A stretch of DNA of 64,000 bases from Buttiauxella gaviniae (GCF_040786275.1 NZ_JBFMVT010000002.1:4154001-4218000), one strand, 5' to 3'. Positions 8,740 through 18,851 are shown, counted from the stretch's first letter. The notes: generated by a model not told the origin, from the sequence alone. Made by a program: numbers and translations.

Positions 8740-10032
8740 ATGAAAACGTCAAAAACGGTGCTGTTATCAGCACTGGTAGCCGCTGCTTTGCTCTCAGGAT
8801 GTAAACAAGACGACGCGCAGCAGGTCACTATTGAGTTTATGCATTCCTCCGTTGAACAGGAACGTCAGGCTGTCATCACTAAGTTGATCGAACGTTTCAG
8901 CAAGGAAAACCCGCAAATCGTTGTAAAACAGGTTCCGGTGGAAGAGGACGCCTACAACACCAAAGTGATTACGCTTGCTCGGTCTGGTGCCTTACCGGAA
9001 GTCATTGAAGTTAGTCACGATTACGCCACAGTCATGGATAAAGAGCAGCTTATCGACAGGGATGCTATCAAAACGGTGATTGCAGGCGTCGGGGAGAGCA
9101 GCTTCTACGATGGCATTTTACGCGTAGTGCGCACCGAAGACGGCAATGCCTACACCGGGGCGCCAATCAGCGCCTGGCTTGGCGGCATCTGGTATCGCAA
9201 ATCAGCCCTGGCAAAAGCGGGTGTGAGCGAGCCTAAAAACTGGACTGAATTGCTTAATGCCGCACGCGCGATGACCGACACAGGCAATAAAAAATACGGT
9301 ATTGCGCTACCTACCGCTGAAAGCGTCATGACGGAGCAAACTTTTTCGCAGTTCGCGCTTTCTAACGGGGCTAACGTTTTCGACGCGGCGGGCAAAGTCA
9401 CGGTAAATTCCCCGGAAATGCTCGCGTCTCTCAACTACTACCGCGACCTTGCGCAGTACACCATGCCGGGCTCCAACGATGTCATGGAAATTAAAGATGC
9501 CTTTATGAATGGCACCGCGCCGATGGCCGTTTATTCAACGTACATCCTGCCAGCTTTCTACGCCGATGGTTCCCCGCAAGATCTCGGCTTTGTTGTCCCA
9601 ACGGAAAAATCTCCGGCGGTGTACGGCATGATCACCTCGCTAACCATAACCTCCGGTCAAAGCAAAGAAGAGACCGACGCGGCGCAGAAATTTGTCTCGT
9701 TTATGGAGCAGGCACAGAACTCTGCTGACTGGGTGATGATGTCGCCTGGGGCTGCATTACCGGTCACCAAAGCCGTGGTACAAACCGCAACCTATAAAGA
9801 CAATCCGGTGATCAAAGCCTTTGGAACGCTGCCGGCGGAGTTGATTGCGCAATTCCCTAACGTCCAGGTGTTTGGTTCCGTGGGTGAGAAAAACTTTACC
9901 CGCATGGGCGATATCACCGGTTCAGCCATTTTAAGTGAAATGGTTAATCAGGTGACGGTAGGGAAGCAGCCGACCGGCCCGGCGCTGGATAAGAGCCAGG
10001 CCCGTATCGTTGATTTGATGAAACAACACTGA
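8740..10032 (+). CDS. ycjN: YcjN, sugar-binding lipoprotein of ABC importer
   Basis: A 430-residue extracellular solute-binding protein of family 1 (MalE/UgpB-like). The signal peptide ends in lipobox LLSGC, with the lipidated Cys at residue 21, so the mature protein is membrane-anchored in the periplasm. It would deliver an unidentified glucoside to YcjOP. A ribosome-binding site (AAGGGA) precedes the ATG 16 bases after ycjM. It matches E. coli YcjN in length and order. Confidence 0.93.
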   Translation: MKTSKTVLLSALVAAALLSGCKQDDAQQVTIEFMHSSVEQERQAVITKLIERFSKENPQIVVKQVPVEEDAYNTKVITLARSGALPEVIEVSHDYATVMDKEQLIDRDAIKTVIAGVGESSFYDGILRVVRTEDGNAYTGAPISAWLGGIWYRKSALAKAGVSEPKNWTELLNAARAMTDTGNKKYGIALPTAESVMTEQTFSQFALSNGANVFDAAGKVTVNSPEMLASLNYYRDLAQYTMPGSNDVMEIKDAFMNGTAPMAVYSTYILPAFYADGSPQDLGFVVPTEKSPAVYGMITSLTITSGQSKEETDAAQKFVSFMEQAQNSADWVMMSPGAALPVTKAVVQTATYKDNPVIKAFGTLPAELIAQFPNVQVFGSVGEKNFTRMGDITGSAILSEMVNQVTVGKQPTGPALDKSQARIVDLMKQH

Positions 10033-10050
10033 ATCACAGGATAAGTCATT

Positions 10051-10923
10051 ATGAAGAAGTGGTTCTCAGGCCGCTCTGACATGCCATTCGCCATGATGCT
10101 ACTCGCCCCCAGCCTATTGCTGCTGGGGGGATTAGTGGCCTGGCCGATGCTGTCGAACATCGAAATCAGTTTTCTGCGTTTGCCGCTAAACCCGAATATC
10201 AGCTCGCGGTTTATCGGCCTGGAAAACTACATCAACATCCTCACTGACGCTGCCTTCTGGCAATCGTTGTGGACGACATTCTGGTACACCGCGCTGGTGG
10301 TTATCGGCAGTACCGGTCTGGGGCTCGGCGTCGCGCTCTTTTTCAACCGCGAATTCCGCCTGCGTAAAACGGCCCGTTCACTGGTGATCCTTTCTTACGT
10401 CACACCCTCTATCTCGCTGGTGTTTGCGTGGAAATACATGTTCAACAGCGGGTACGGCATCGTGAATTACTTGGGTGTAGACGTTATGCACCTGTTCGAT
10501 GAAGCGCCGCTGTGGTTTGACAATCCCGGCAGCAGCTTCTTCCTGGTGGTGCTGTTCGCCATCTGGCGTTACTTCCCGTATGCCTTTATCTCGTTTCTGG
10601 CGATTTTGCAGACTATCGATAAATCGCTCTACGAAGCGGCAGAAATGGACGGCGCGAACGGCTGGCAGAAATTCAAAATCGTTACGCTCCCGGCCATTAT
10701 GCCGGTGCTGGCGACGGTGGTGACGCTGCGCACCATCTGGATGTTCTACATGTTTGCCGACGTCTGGTTGCTGACCACCAAAGTGAATATTCTCGGCGTC
10801 TATCTCTATAAAACGGCCTTTGCCTTTAATGACTTAGGAAAAGCGGCTGCGATCTCTGTGGTGCTATTTGTCATCATCTTCGCCGTCATCCTGCTGACCA
10901 GAAAACGGGTGAATCTCAAATGA
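10051..10923 (+). CDS. ycjO: YcjO, sugar ABC transporter permease
   Basis: A 290-residue permease of the MalF/UgpA type with about six membrane segments. The EAA loop is visible at about residues 193-215 (EAAEMDGANGWQKFKIVTLP), which contacts the ATPase. Its TGA overlaps the ycjP start (ATGA at 10920). It forms the heterodimeric channel with YcjP. Confidence 0.94.
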   Translation: MKKWFSGRSDMPFAMMLLAPSLLLLGGLVAWPMLSNIEISFLRLPLNPNISSRFIGLENYINILTDAAFWQSLWTTFWYTALVVIGSTGLGLGVALFFNREFRLRKTARSLVILSYVTPSISLVFAWKYMFNSGYGIVNYLGVDVMHLFDEAPLWFDNPGSSFFLVVLFAIWRYFPYAFISFLAILQTIDKSLYEAAEMDGANGWQKFKIVTLPAIMPVLATVVTLRTIWMFYMFADVWLLTTKVNILGVYLYKTAFAFNDLGKAAAISVVLFVIIFAVILLTRKRVNLK

Positions 10924-11765
10924 CTGCAAAAAACCGCAAACTGCTTGGGCGCGTGGGCTTTTACCTGGGGCTGGGGCTGTTCCTGGTGGTCACCTTATTC
11001 CCGTTCTTCGTCATGCTGATGACATCGTTCAAAAGCCCGCGCGAGGCGATCTCCCTGCATCCGACCATCTTCCCGCAGGAGTGGACACTGGCGCATTACA
11101 TCGACATTTTTAACCCAACCATTTTCCCGTTTTTGACCTATTTCAAAAACAGCATGGTGGTGTCGTTAACGTCTTCCGCAATCGCCGTGTTGATTGGCAT
11201 TCTCGGGGCGTATGCGCTGTCGAAGCTGCGCTTTAAAGGGCGGATGACCATCAACGCCAGTTTCTACGCGGTGTACATGTTCTCCGGGATTTTACTGGTA
11301 GTGCCGCTGTTCAAAATCATCACCGCGCTGGGCATCTATGACACGGAGCTGGCGCTGATCATCACCATGGTGACGCAAACCCTACCGACGGCGGTGTTTA
11401 TGCTGAAAAGCTACTTCGACACCATCCCTGACGAAATCGAAGAAGCGGCCATGATGGACGGTTTAAACCGCCTGCAAATCATCTTCTACATCACCGTACC
11501 GCTGGCGATTTCTGGCCTTGTTTCGGTGTTCGTCTACTGCTTTATGGTGGCGTGGAATGACTATCTCTTTGCCTCGATTTTCCTCTCCAGTTCAGCGAAC
11601 TTCACGCTGCCAGTGGGCCTGAGCACGCTGTTCAGCACACCTGACTATGTGTGGGGAAGAATGATGGCGGCCTCATTAGTCACGGCATTGCCTGTCGTGG
11701 TGATGTATGCGCTTTCCGAACGCTTTATTAAAAGCGGGCTTACGGCGGGTGGCGTTAAGGGTTAA
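10920..11765 (+). CDS. ycjP: YcjP, sugar ABC transporter permease
   Basis: A 281-residue permease of the MalG/UgpE type and partner of YcjO. It has six predicted membrane helices. The EAA-type loop is EEAAMMDGLNRLQIIFYITV at about residues 175-195. It starts at an ATGA overlap with ycjO. Two REP-like repeats follow before ycjQ. Confidence 0.94.
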   Translation: MTAKNRKLLGRVGFYLGLGLFLVVTLFPFFVMLMTSFKSPREAISLHPTIFPQEWTLAHYIDIFNPTIFPFLTYFKNSMVVSLTSSAIAVLIGILGAYALSKLRFKGRMTINASFYAVYMFSGILLVVPLFKIITALGIYDTELALIITMVTQTLPTAVFMLKSYFDTIPDEIEEAAMMDGLNRLQIIFYITVPLAISGLVSVFVYCFMVAWNDYLFASIFLSSSANFTLPVGLSTLFSTPDYVWGRMMAASLVTALPVVVMYALSERFIKSGLTAGGVKG

Positions 11766-11778
11766 TCAATTCATCAAT

Positions 11779-11910
11779 GTCGGGTGGCGCTGCGCTTACC
11801 CGACCTACAAAAGGTTACGAGCCGGGTTTTGTCGGATGAAGATGTGTTTAGTCGACCAACAAGGCTACGAATCGGGTTTGTAGGGTGGATAAGCGCAGCG
11901 CCATCCACCG
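11779..11910. repeat. Pair of inverted REP-like elements (BIME-like)
   Basis: Two palindromic repeats in opposite orientation flank a 71-base spacer: 11779-11808 (GTCGGGTGGCGC...ACCCGACCTAC) and 11880-11910 (GTAGGGTGGATAAGCGCAGC...CCATCCACC). Both share the GCGCTGCGCTTA/TAAGCGCAGCGC core typical of enterobacterial REP sequences. They lie inside the ycj operon between the permease genes and ycjQ and may stabilise the upstream mRNA. Confidence 0.85.
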
Positions 11911-11933
11911 AAAAAATATCAATGGAGTAACAA

Positions 11934-12983
11934 ATGAAAAAACTTATAGCAACAGCCCCGCGCGTCGCGGCATTAGTGGAATACGAAGACAGGCCGGTTG
12001 CGGCGCATGAAGTGAAAATCAAAGTGGCGTTTGGCGCACCGAAACACGGCACCGAAGTGGTCGATTTCCGCGCCGCCAGCCCGTTTATTGACGAAGAATT
12101 TAATACCGAATGGAACATGTTTGTCCCGCGCCCAGAAGGTGCTGCCCGTGGGATTGAGTTCGGCAAGTTCCAACTTGGCAATATGGTGGTGGGCGAGGTT
12201 ATCGAAAAAGGTGACAATGTCACTGAGTATCAACTTGGGGATCTGGTTTGTACCTACGGCCCGCTTCAGGAAACCGTCATTGCTAACGGCGTCAATAACT
12301 ACAAACTGCGCAAAATGCCAGCCGGTGCAAGCTGGAAAAATGCCGTCTGCTATGACCCTGCCCAGTTCGCCATGAGCGGCGTGCGCGACGGGAATGTGCG
12401 CATAGGGGACTTTGTGGTGATCGTCGGCCTCGGCGCGATTGGCCAGATTGCCGTTCAACTGGCGAAAAAGGCAGGGGCATCCATCGTCATTGGTGTTGAC
12501 CCCATCGCGCACCGCTGTGAAATCGCCACACGCCATGGCGCAGATTTCTGCCTTAACCCAATCGGCACGGACGTGGGCCTGGAAATCAAAAAAATCACCG
12601 GCAAAATGGGCGCGGATGTAATTATCGAAACCAGCGGTAATGACCAGGCGCTGCAGGCGGCTCTACGCGGTATTGCCTATGGCGGAACCATCTCCTACGT
12701 CGCGTTCGCTAAACCTTTCCACGATTTCAATCTTGGCCGTGAAGCACATTTCAATAACGCGAAAATCATCTTCTCACGCGGCAGCAGCGAACCGAATCCG
12801 GATTATCCGCGCTGGGATCGCAAGCGTATCGAGCAAACTTGTTGGGAATTGCTGATGAACGGTTATCTCAATTGCGACGACCTGATTGACCCGGTGGTGA
12901 GCTTCCATGAAAGCGCTGAAAGCTACATGAAATATGTCGATCAGCATCCGGATCTGAGCATCAAAATGGGCGTTACTTTCTAA
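11934..12983 (+). CDS. ycjQ: YcjQ, D-guloside 3-dehydrogenase (zinc MDR family)
   Basis: A 349-residue medium-chain dehydrogenase/reductase. The N-terminal GroES-like domain is followed by a Rossmann fold with GLGAIGQIAVQLAKKAG at about 165-180. The E. coli protein oxidises D-gulosides at C3 with NAD and works with YcjR and YcjS to interconvert gulosides and glucosides. GGAGTAA precedes the ATG at 11934. It resembles E. coli YcjQ (350 residues). Function here is by orthology. Confidence 0.92.
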   Translation: MKKLIATAPRVAALVEYEDRPVAAHEVKIKVAFGAPKHGTEVVDFRAASPFIDEEFNTEWNMFVPRPEGAARGIEFGKFQLGNMVVGEVIEKGDNVTEYQLGDLVCTYGPLQETVIANGVNNYKLRKMPAGASWKNAVCYDPAQFAMSGVRDGNVRIGDFVVIVGLGAIGQIAVQLAKKAGASIVIGVDPIAHRCEIATRHGADFCLNPIGTDVGLEIKKITGKMGADVIIETSGNDQALQAALRGIAYGGTISYVAFAKPFHDFNLGREAHFNNAKIIFSRGSSEPNPDYPRWDRKRIEQTCWELLMNGYLNCDDLIDPVVSFHESAESYMKYVDQHPDLSIKMGVTF

Positions 12984-13001
12984 CTTAAAGGGATTTTAGA
13001 G

Positions 13002-13790
13002 ATGAAAATCGGTACTCAAAATCAGGCGTTCTTTCCAGCAGATATTCTGGAAAAATTTAAATACATCAAAGCAATGGGTTTTGATGGGTTCGAAATCGAC
13101 GGCAAATTACTGGTCGAAAACGTGGCGGCAGTCAAAGCGGCCATCGCCGAAACGGGCCTGCCTGTCACAACCGCCTGCGGCGGTTACGATGGCTGGATTG
13201 GTGACTTTATCGAAGAACGCCGTCTGAATGGCCTGCAACAAATCACCCGTATTCTGGAAGCGTTAGCCGAAGTTGGCGGCAAAGGCATCGTAGTGCCTGC
13301 GGCGTGGGGCATGTTTACTTATCGTCTTCCGCCAATGACCTCACCACGCAGCCAGGCGGGCGACCGCAAAGCCGTCAGCGATTCTTTACGCTATCTGGAT
13401 GAAGTGGCAGCCCGCACCGGTACCACGGTTTATCTCGAACCGCTTAACCGTTACCAGGATCACATGATCAACACCCTGTCAGACGCGCGCGCTTACATTG
13501 AAGAAAATCAGTTAAAGCATACGCAAATCATCGGTGATTTCTATCACATGAATATTGAAGAAGATGACATCAGCACTGCGTTTCATATGAACCGCGATCT
13601 GCTGGGCCATGTGCACATTGCGGATAACCATCGTTACCAGCCGGGCAGCGGCAGCATTGATTTTAAAAAGCATTTCGACCAGTTGCGCGCCGATGGCTAT
13701 GACGGTTACATCGTTTATGAAGGCCGTATTCGCGCGGAAGATCCGGCGGCGGCGTATCAGCAATCGCTGCAATTTTTACGTACCTGCTAA
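13002..13790 (+). CDS. ycjR: YcjR, 3-dehydro-D-guloside 4-epimerase
   Basis: A 262-residue TIM-barrel protein of the xylose-isomerase-like/sugar-epimerase superfamily. Metal-binding acidic and histidine residues are recognisable in YLEPLNRY, IGDFYHMNIEE, GHVHIADNHR and IVYEGR. The E. coli enzyme epimerises the 3-keto guloside at C4 to the 3-keto glucoside. It is 18 bases downstream of ycjQ and 13 bases upstream of ycjS. Confidence 0.92.
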   Translation: MKIGTQNQAFFPADILEKFKYIKAMGFDGFEIDGKLLVENVAAVKAAIAETGLPVTTACGGYDGWIGDFIEERRLNGLQQITRILEALAEVGGKGIVVPAAWGMFTYRLPPMTSPRSQAGDRKAVSDSLRYLDEVAARTGTTVYLEPLNRYQDHMINTLSDARAYIEENQLKHTQIIGDFYHMNIEEDDISTAFHMNRDLLGHVHIADNHRYQPGSGSIDFKKHFDQLRADGYDGYIVYEGRIRAEDPAAAYQQSLQFLRTC

Positions 13791-13803
13791 GAGGCAACGT
13801 GAG

Positions 13804-14844
13804 ATGAGTCGAAAACTCAGGGTGGCGATTATCGGTGGCGGCCAGGTCGCAGAAACCGTGCATGCGTCGTATTACCTGACAAGGAATGAACTGGACGTGG
13901 TGGCTGTCGTAGACAGCCATACAGAGCGTGCGCAATCGCTGGCAAACCGGCTCGGCATTCCCCATGCCTTTAGTGACGCGGCGGAAATGTACCGCCAGTG
14001 CCAGCCGGACATCGTCAGCGTGTGTACACCAAACCGCTTCCATCATGAGCATGTTTTACAGGCGCTGGAAAACGGCTGCCATGTGATGTGCGAAAAACCA
14101 CCAGCGATGACGCCGGAACAGGCCGCAGAAATGCGCGATGCGGCGCGGCTTGCGGGCAAAGTGCTGGCCTACGATTTCCATCACCGTTTTGCCTGCGACA
14201 CGCAGTTTTTACGCGATCAGGTCGTAGCCGGTGTGCTAGGGGAAATTTACGTCACGAATGCGAAAGCGCTTCGTCGCTGCGGCGTTCCCGGCTGGGGTGT
14301 TTTCACCAATAAAGAGTTGCAGGGCGGCGGGCCGCTGATCGATATCGGCATCCACATGCTGGATGCAGCCATGTACGTGCTGGGATTCCCGGCGGTAAAA
14401 CGGGTATCAGCCCACGCTTTCCAGAAGCTCGGTAATCGTAAAAACAGCGGTCAGTTTGGTGAATGGGACCCCAAAACCTTCACCGTTGAAGACGCGCTGT
14501 TTGCCACCGTTGAGTTTCATAATGGCGGGATTTTGCGCCTTGAAACCTCCTTTGCGTTAAACATCCCGCAACAGTCGGTGATGAACGTGGAGTTTTGCGG
14601 AATTGAAGCCGGGGCGACGCTGTTCCCGGCTCATATTTATAAAGATGAAGCAGGGCAATTAGTGACGTTGTCACAAAAAGAAACCGCTGATAATAATCGC
14701 CATTTCAAAAGTATGCAGGCGTTTGTCGATCATGTGCTGGGCGCACCGGTAAGTATTGCCGATGGCGAACAAGGCTACCTGATTCAGCAACTGGTCGCCG
14801 CTATTTACCTGGCGGCGGAACGTGGGGAGAGCGTCGAGCTATGA
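13804..14844 (+). CDS. ycjS: YcjS, D-glucoside 3-dehydrogenase (Gfo/Idh/MocA family)
   Basis: A 346-residue oxidoreductase. The N-terminal Rossmann motif is AIIGGGQVAE at about residues 8-17, with the family motif CEKPPAMTPEQA near residue 98. The E. coli enzyme oxidises or reduces C3 of D-glucosides using NAD(H). The start ATG at 13804 (MSRKLRVAIIGGG) has GAGG nine bases upstream; longer in-frame extensions into ycjR are rejected. The stop overlaps the ycjT start as ATGA. Confidence 0.93.
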   Translation: MSRKLRVAIIGGGQVAETVHASYYLTRNELDVVAVVDSHTERAQSLANRLGIPHAFSDAAEMYRQCQPDIVSVCTPNRFHHEHVLQALENGCHVMCEKPPAMTPEQAAEMRDAARLAGKVLAYDFHHRFACDTQFLRDQVVAGVLGEIYVTNAKALRRCGVPGWGVFTNKELQGGGPLIDIGIHMLDAAMYVLGFPAVKRVSAHAFQKLGNRKNSGQFGEWDPKTFTVEDALFATVEFHNGGILRLETSFALNIPQQSVMNVEFCGIEAGATLFPAHIYKDEAGQLVTLSQKETADNNRHFKSMQAFVDHVLGAPVSIADGEQGYLIQQLVAAIYLAAERGESVEL

Positions 14845-17093
14845 ACACACTCACACGCCTGAATGAACCACAGTTCAGCCCGCATACGCTGAATAAATAC
14901 GCCACGCTGATGGCCGCCGGAAACGGTTATCTCGGGATCCGCGCCTGCCACGAAGAAGCATACACCGATCAAACCCGTGGCATGTATCTGGCGGGGTTTT
15001 ATCACCGCGCCTCGGCTACAGAGACAACCGAGCTGGTGAACCTGCCGGATGTGCTGCAAATGCGCATCGAGTTGGATGGTGAAATATTCACGCTGCTTTC
15101 CGGCTCGGTTGTTGATTACCAGCGCGAGTTAGATTTTGCCAGCGGTGAACTGCGCCGCTGCCTGGTGTGGCGTGCACCAAACGGCAAACGCTACCAGATT
15201 GAATGCCTGCGCTTTTTATCGGCGGTTCAGCTTTCGCTGCTTTGCTCGCGCATTGCCATCACGCCGCTTGATGATGAGGCGGACGTGACCATCAGCACCG
15301 GCATCGACGCGACACAAACTAACTCAGGCCGCCAGCATCTGGATGAAACCAGCGTCCGCGTATTCGAGCAGCGCTATTTGCAGGGCTGCTACCGAACGCT
15401 GGACGGCAGCAACGAAGTGGTGATCAGCAGTTTCTGTGCCGTGCCAGCTAACGCCAGCAATAGCTTCTATGCCAAAAACCGCCGCCTGACGCAGCACTGT
15501 AGCGGGCGCGTCGCTAAAGGTGAGGCATTTGTCCTTGTGAAAACCAGTTGGATCTCCAGCTCGCTTGATAAAGATTACCGTGCAGAGCGCTGGAGTGAAC
15601 GTTCGCTGGATAATTTGATGACCTGTATCGAACGCGGTTACGAACAGTTGCTGGCGGAATCCGCCGAACGCTGGGCGCAAATGTGGCAGCGCAGCCGCGT
15701 TGTCGTTGAGAGTAAAAATCCGCAGGATCAGCAGGCGCTGGATTTCGCGCTCTATCATCTTTTTGCCATGACCCCAACTCATAACGAACGGTGCAGCATT
15801 GCCGCCAAAGGGCTGACAGGTGAAGGTTATAAAGGCCACATCTTCTGGGATACCGAAGTTTTCTTGCTGCCATTCCATTTGATGACGCAGCCGGAAGTCG
15901 CCCGCCAGTTGTTGAGCTATCGCTGGCATAACCTTGCCGGTGCTCAGGCGAAAGCGCAGAAAAATGGCTGGCAGGGCGCGTTATTCCCTTGGGAAAGCGC
16001 CTGGTCCGGAGAAGAAGAAACCCCTGAATTTGCGGCGATTAACATCCGCACCGGGCTGCGCCAGAAGGTGGCCTCGGCTGCGGCTGAACACCATCTGGTG
16101 GCGGATATTGCCTGGGCTGTGGACGCCTATTATCAGGCAACGGGTGACGAAAACTTTATGCAACAGCGCGGTATCACTCTGTTGAGAGAAACCGCACGTT
16201 TCTGGATAAGCCGCGCTGTGGAAGTCGACGGCAAGCTGGAACTGCATGATGTTATCGGCCCGGATGAGTACACCGAGCATATCAACAACAACGCTTACAC
16301 CAACTATCTGGCGTTTCACAATGTGGAACTGGCGCTGCGGCACGCTTCACAAGATCAGGACTTTAAACGCCAGGCAGAAGATTTCCTGCAACGTCTTTGG
16401 TTGCCGCAGCCCGACCACCAACAAGTTCTCGAGCAGGACGATACTTTCTTCAGCAAACCGACTATCGATCTCAGCCGCTACAAAACGCAGCAGGGCACAC
16501 AGGCGATTTTGCTTGATTACGCCCGCGCCGAAGTCAACGAGATGCAGATCCTCAAGCAGGCCGATGTGGTGATGCTGGCTTACATGCTGCCGTGGCTGTT
16601 TACGCCGGAACAACTGGAAGCCAATCTCGATTATTACGAGCCGCGCACCATCCATGATTCGTCGCTCAGTAAAGCGATTCACGGGATTGTGGCTGCCCGT
16701 TGCCATCGCTTAGAACAGGCCTATCAATTCTGGCAGCAGGCGTGTCTTATCGATCTGGGTGATGAACCGCACAGTTGCGACGACGGCATTCATGCGGCCG
16801 CAACGGGGGCGATTTGGCTGGGTGCCGTGCAAGGTTTTGTGGGTTTGACCGTGGAGAAAGGGGAACTGCATCTGACCCCACGCCTGCCGCAAGAGTGGCG
16901 CTCGGTTTCCTTCCCGTTTTGTTGGCAAGGTGAACGTCTACAACTGACGGTCACGCATCAGCAAATTACCCTCCGTAAAGCCTCAGTCAGGCCGATGACA
17001 ATCTGGATTGAACAGGAGCGCGTTGTGATAACCGAGGCTGAATTTTGCACGCCTGTTACTGGGAGCGGTACCACAAAAGAGGTGAGCCAATGA
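14841..17093 (+). CDS. ycjT: YcjT, kojibiose phosphorylase (GH65)
   Basis: A 750-residue glycoside hydrolase family 65 protein. An N-terminal beta-sandwich is followed by an (alpha/alpha)6 barrel. The proton donor is Glu476 in [16 protein letters not shown], and phosphate-binding residues follow near [11 protein letters not shown]. The E. coli orthologue phosphorolyses kojibiose (alpha-1,2) to beta-glucose 1-phosphate and glucose. The product is the substrate of the adjacent ycjU. It overlaps both neighbours through ATGA junctions. Its last codons contain the second 14-bp operator candidate. Confidence 0.94.
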   Translation: MNTLTRLNEPQFSPHTLNKYATLMAAGNGYLGIRACHEEAYTDQTRGMYLAGFYHRASATETTELVNLPDVLQMRIELDGEIFTLLSGSVVDYQRELDFASGELRRCLVWRAPNGKRYQIECLRFLSAVQLSLLCSRIAITPLDDEADVTISTGIDATQTNSGRQHLDETSVRVFEQRYLQGCYRTLDGSNEVVISSFCAVPANASNSFYAKNRRLTQHCSGRVAKGEAFVLVKTSWISSSLDKDYRAERWSERSLDNLMTCIERGYEQLLAESAERWAQMWQRSRVVVESKNPQDQQALDFALYHLFAMTPTHNERCSIAAKGLTGEGYKGHIFWDTEVFLLPFHLMTQPEVARQLLSYRWHNLAGAQAKAQKNGWQGALFPWESAWSGEEETPEFAAINIRTGLRQKVASAAAEHHLVADIAWAVDAYYQATGDENFMQQRGITLLRETARFWISRAVEVDGKLELHDVIGPDEYTEHINNNAYTNYLAFHNVELALRHASQDQDFKRQAEDFLQRLWLPQPDHQQVLEQDDTFFSKPTIDLSRYKTQQGTQAILLDYARAEVNEMQILKQADVVMLAYMLPWLFTPEQLEANLDYYEPRTIHDSSLSKAIHGIVAARCHRLEQAYQFWQQACLIDLGDEPHSCDDGIHAAATGAIWLGAVQGFVGLTVEKGELHLTPRLPQEWRSVSFPFCWQGERLQLTVTHQQITLRKASVRPMTIWIEQERVVITEAEFCTPVTGSGTTKEVSQ
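17060..17073. promoter_or_regulatory. Second candidate YcjW operator, in the ycjT 3' end before ycjU
   Basis: TGGGAGCGGTACCA is the exact reverse complement of the 14-mer before ycjM. It lies inside the last codons of ycjT, 16 bases before the ycjU ATG. Exact recurrence within one regulated cluster argues for a repressor site or roadblock over a chance match, but binding is not shown. Confidence 0.5.
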
Positions 17094-17746
17094 CTCCCCA
17101 GGCGGTAATTTTTGATTTAGACGGCGTGGTGACGGATACCGCGCATCTGCACTTTCTTGCCTGGCGGCAGATTGCTCGTGAGATAGATATCGACATTGAC
17201 GAGCAGATAAACGAACAGCTCAAAGGCATTAGCCGTATGGACTCGCTGGAGCGGATTTTACGCTACGGCGGGGCGGAACAACGCTTTAGTCAGCATCAGA
17301 AACAGATTCTGGCAGAACGTAAAAACACCCTGTATGTGGAATCGCTAAAACAGCTTAATCCGGACTCTGTTTTACCGGGGATTGCGGCTCTGCTCGCAGA
17401 ACTGCACGGTGCAAATATCCCTGTAGGTCTGGCCTCTGTTTCACTTAATGCGCCGCGAATTTTGGATGCGTTAGGGCTTACACATCAGTTTGATTATTGC
17501 GCGGATGCAAACCTGATTAAGCGCTCAAAGCCTGATCCAGAGATTTTCCTGGCTGCGTGCGCCGGTCTTGGCGTGCAGCCTGAAAATTGCATCGGCATAG
17601 AAGATGCCCAGGCGGGTATCGCGGCGATTAATGCCAGCGGAATGTTGTCGGTGGGGATTGGTTTGCAGCTCCAGGATGCAGATTTACGGCTGCCTTCCAC
17701 GGCCTCGCTTTCCTGGCCGCTTCTGCAAACGGTAAAACGTAATTAA
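17090..17746 (+). CDS. ycjU: YcjU, beta-phosphoglucomutase
   Basis: A 218-residue HAD-superfamily phosphomutase. The catalytic motif [10 protein letters not shown] places the nucleophile Asp9 and acid/base Asp11. The conserved Ser/Thr loop (LASVSLNAP) and Lys ([10 protein letters not shown]) and the acidic GIEDAQAGI motif follow. It converts beta-glucose 1-phosphate from YcjT to glucose 6-phosphate. The ATG at 17090 overlaps the ycjT stop; GAGGTGAG lies just upstream. A longer in-frame start at 17045 inside ycjT is rejected by homology. Confidence 0.94.
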   Translation: MTPQAVIFDLDGVVTDTAHLHFLAWRQIAREIDIDIDEQINEQLKGISRMDSLERILRYGGAEQRFSQHQKQILAERKNTLYVESLKQLNPDSVLPGIAALLAELHGANIPVGLASVSLNAPRILDALGLTHQFDYCADANLIKRSKPDPEIFLAACAGLGVQPENCIGIEDAQAGIAAINASGMLSVGIGLQLQDADLRLPSTASLSWPLLQTVKRN

Positions 17747-17757
17747 AGGACAAAGCA

Positions 17758-18831
17758 ATGGCACACCTTTCGTTGCAGCATATTCAAAAGATTTATAACA
17801 ATCAGGTTCATGTGGTGAAAGATTTCACCCTCGAAATTGAAGATAAAGAATTTATTGTATTTGTGGGCCCGTCGGGCTGCGGCAAGTCAACGACATTACG
17901 CATGATTGCCGGGCTTGAAGAGATTAGCGCGGGCGAATTGTTAATTGACGGCGTGTGTATGAACGACGTTCCGGCCAAATCGCGCGGTATCGCGATGGTG
18001 TTCCAGAACTACGCGCTCTACCCGCATATGTCGGTGTACGACAATATGGCGTTTGGCCTGAAAATGCAGAAACTGGACGCGCAAGTGATCGACGAACGCG
18101 TGCAGTGGGCGGCCTCCATTCTGGGGCTGAAAACCTATCTCGACCGGCGTCCAGCGGCGCTCTCCGGCGGCCAGCGCCAACGCGTGGCGTTGGGACGCGC
18201 GATTGTACGTGAAGCGGGCGTCTTTCTGATGGATGAACCGCTTTCTAACCTGGATGCGCGGCTGCGCGTTCAAATGCGCGCGGAAATCAGCAAACTGCAC
18301 CAGAAATTGAACACCACCATGATCTACGTAACGCACGATCAAACCGAGGCTATGACCATGGCGACGCGCATTGTGATCATGAAAGATGGCGTGATCCAGC
18401 AGGTCGGCGCTCCGAAGACGGTTTATAATCATCCTGCCAATATTTTTGTTGCCGGATTTATTGGCTCACCCTCGATGAACTTTATTCGCGGTACCTTTGA
18501 TAACGGCTATTTCGTTACCGAAACACTTAAATTGCCGTTACCAGAACATAAACTCGCAGCGCTAAATGATCATCAGCATAAACCCGTTATTTTAGGTGTT
18601 CGCCCGGAAGATATTCTTGCTGTTTCACAAAGTGAGGGTATTGATGCACATATTACTGTCGCCGAATTAACGGGGGCTGAGTTTATGCTTTACGTCACCG
18701 TAGGTGGGCATGAATTAACCGTCAGAGCTAACTCCGACATTGATTATCGAGCGGCACAAAATATTAAAATAGCCTTCGATATGAATAAAAGTCACTTCTT
18801 TGATGCTGAAACCGAAATCGCTATTAGTTGA
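17758..18831 (+). CDS. ycjV: YcjV, sugar ABC transporter ATPase (intact)
   Basis: A 357-residue MalK/UgpC-type ATPase with Walker A GPSGCGKST at about 37-45, signature LSGGQRQR, Walker B FLMDEP, switch histidine in YVTHDQTEAM, and a complete C-terminal TOBE/regulatory domain. It provides the missing ATPase for YcjNOP. In E. coli K-12 ycjV is annotated as a truncated pseudogene, so a full-length copy next to the permeases is informative. AAAGGA precedes the ATG 11 bases after ycjU. Confidence 0.94.
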   Translation: MAHLSLQHIQKIYNNQVHVVKDFTLEIEDKEFIVFVGPSGCGKSTTLRMIAGLEEISAGELLIDGVCMNDVPAKSRGIAMVFQNYALYPHMSVYDNMAFGLKMQKLDAQVIDERVQWAASILGLKTYLDRRPAALSGGQRQRVALGRAIVREAGVFLMDEPLSNLDARLRVQMRAEISKLHQKLNTTMIYVTHDQTEAMTMATRIVIMKDGVIQQVGAPKTVYNHPANIFVAGFIGSPSMNFIRGTFDNGYFVTETLKLPLPEHKLAALNDHQHKPVILGVRPEDILAVSQSEGIDAHITVAELTGAEFMLYVTVGGHELTVRANSDIDYRAAQNIKIAFDMNKSHFFDAETEIAIS

Positions 18832-18851
18832 TTAATTAATTCTGTACCCCG

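Noticed and set aside
15324-15929. Long antisense frames inside ycjT and in several other genes
   Set aside because: They are shadows of conserved coding sequence on the other strand; none has its own ribosome-binding site or family match.
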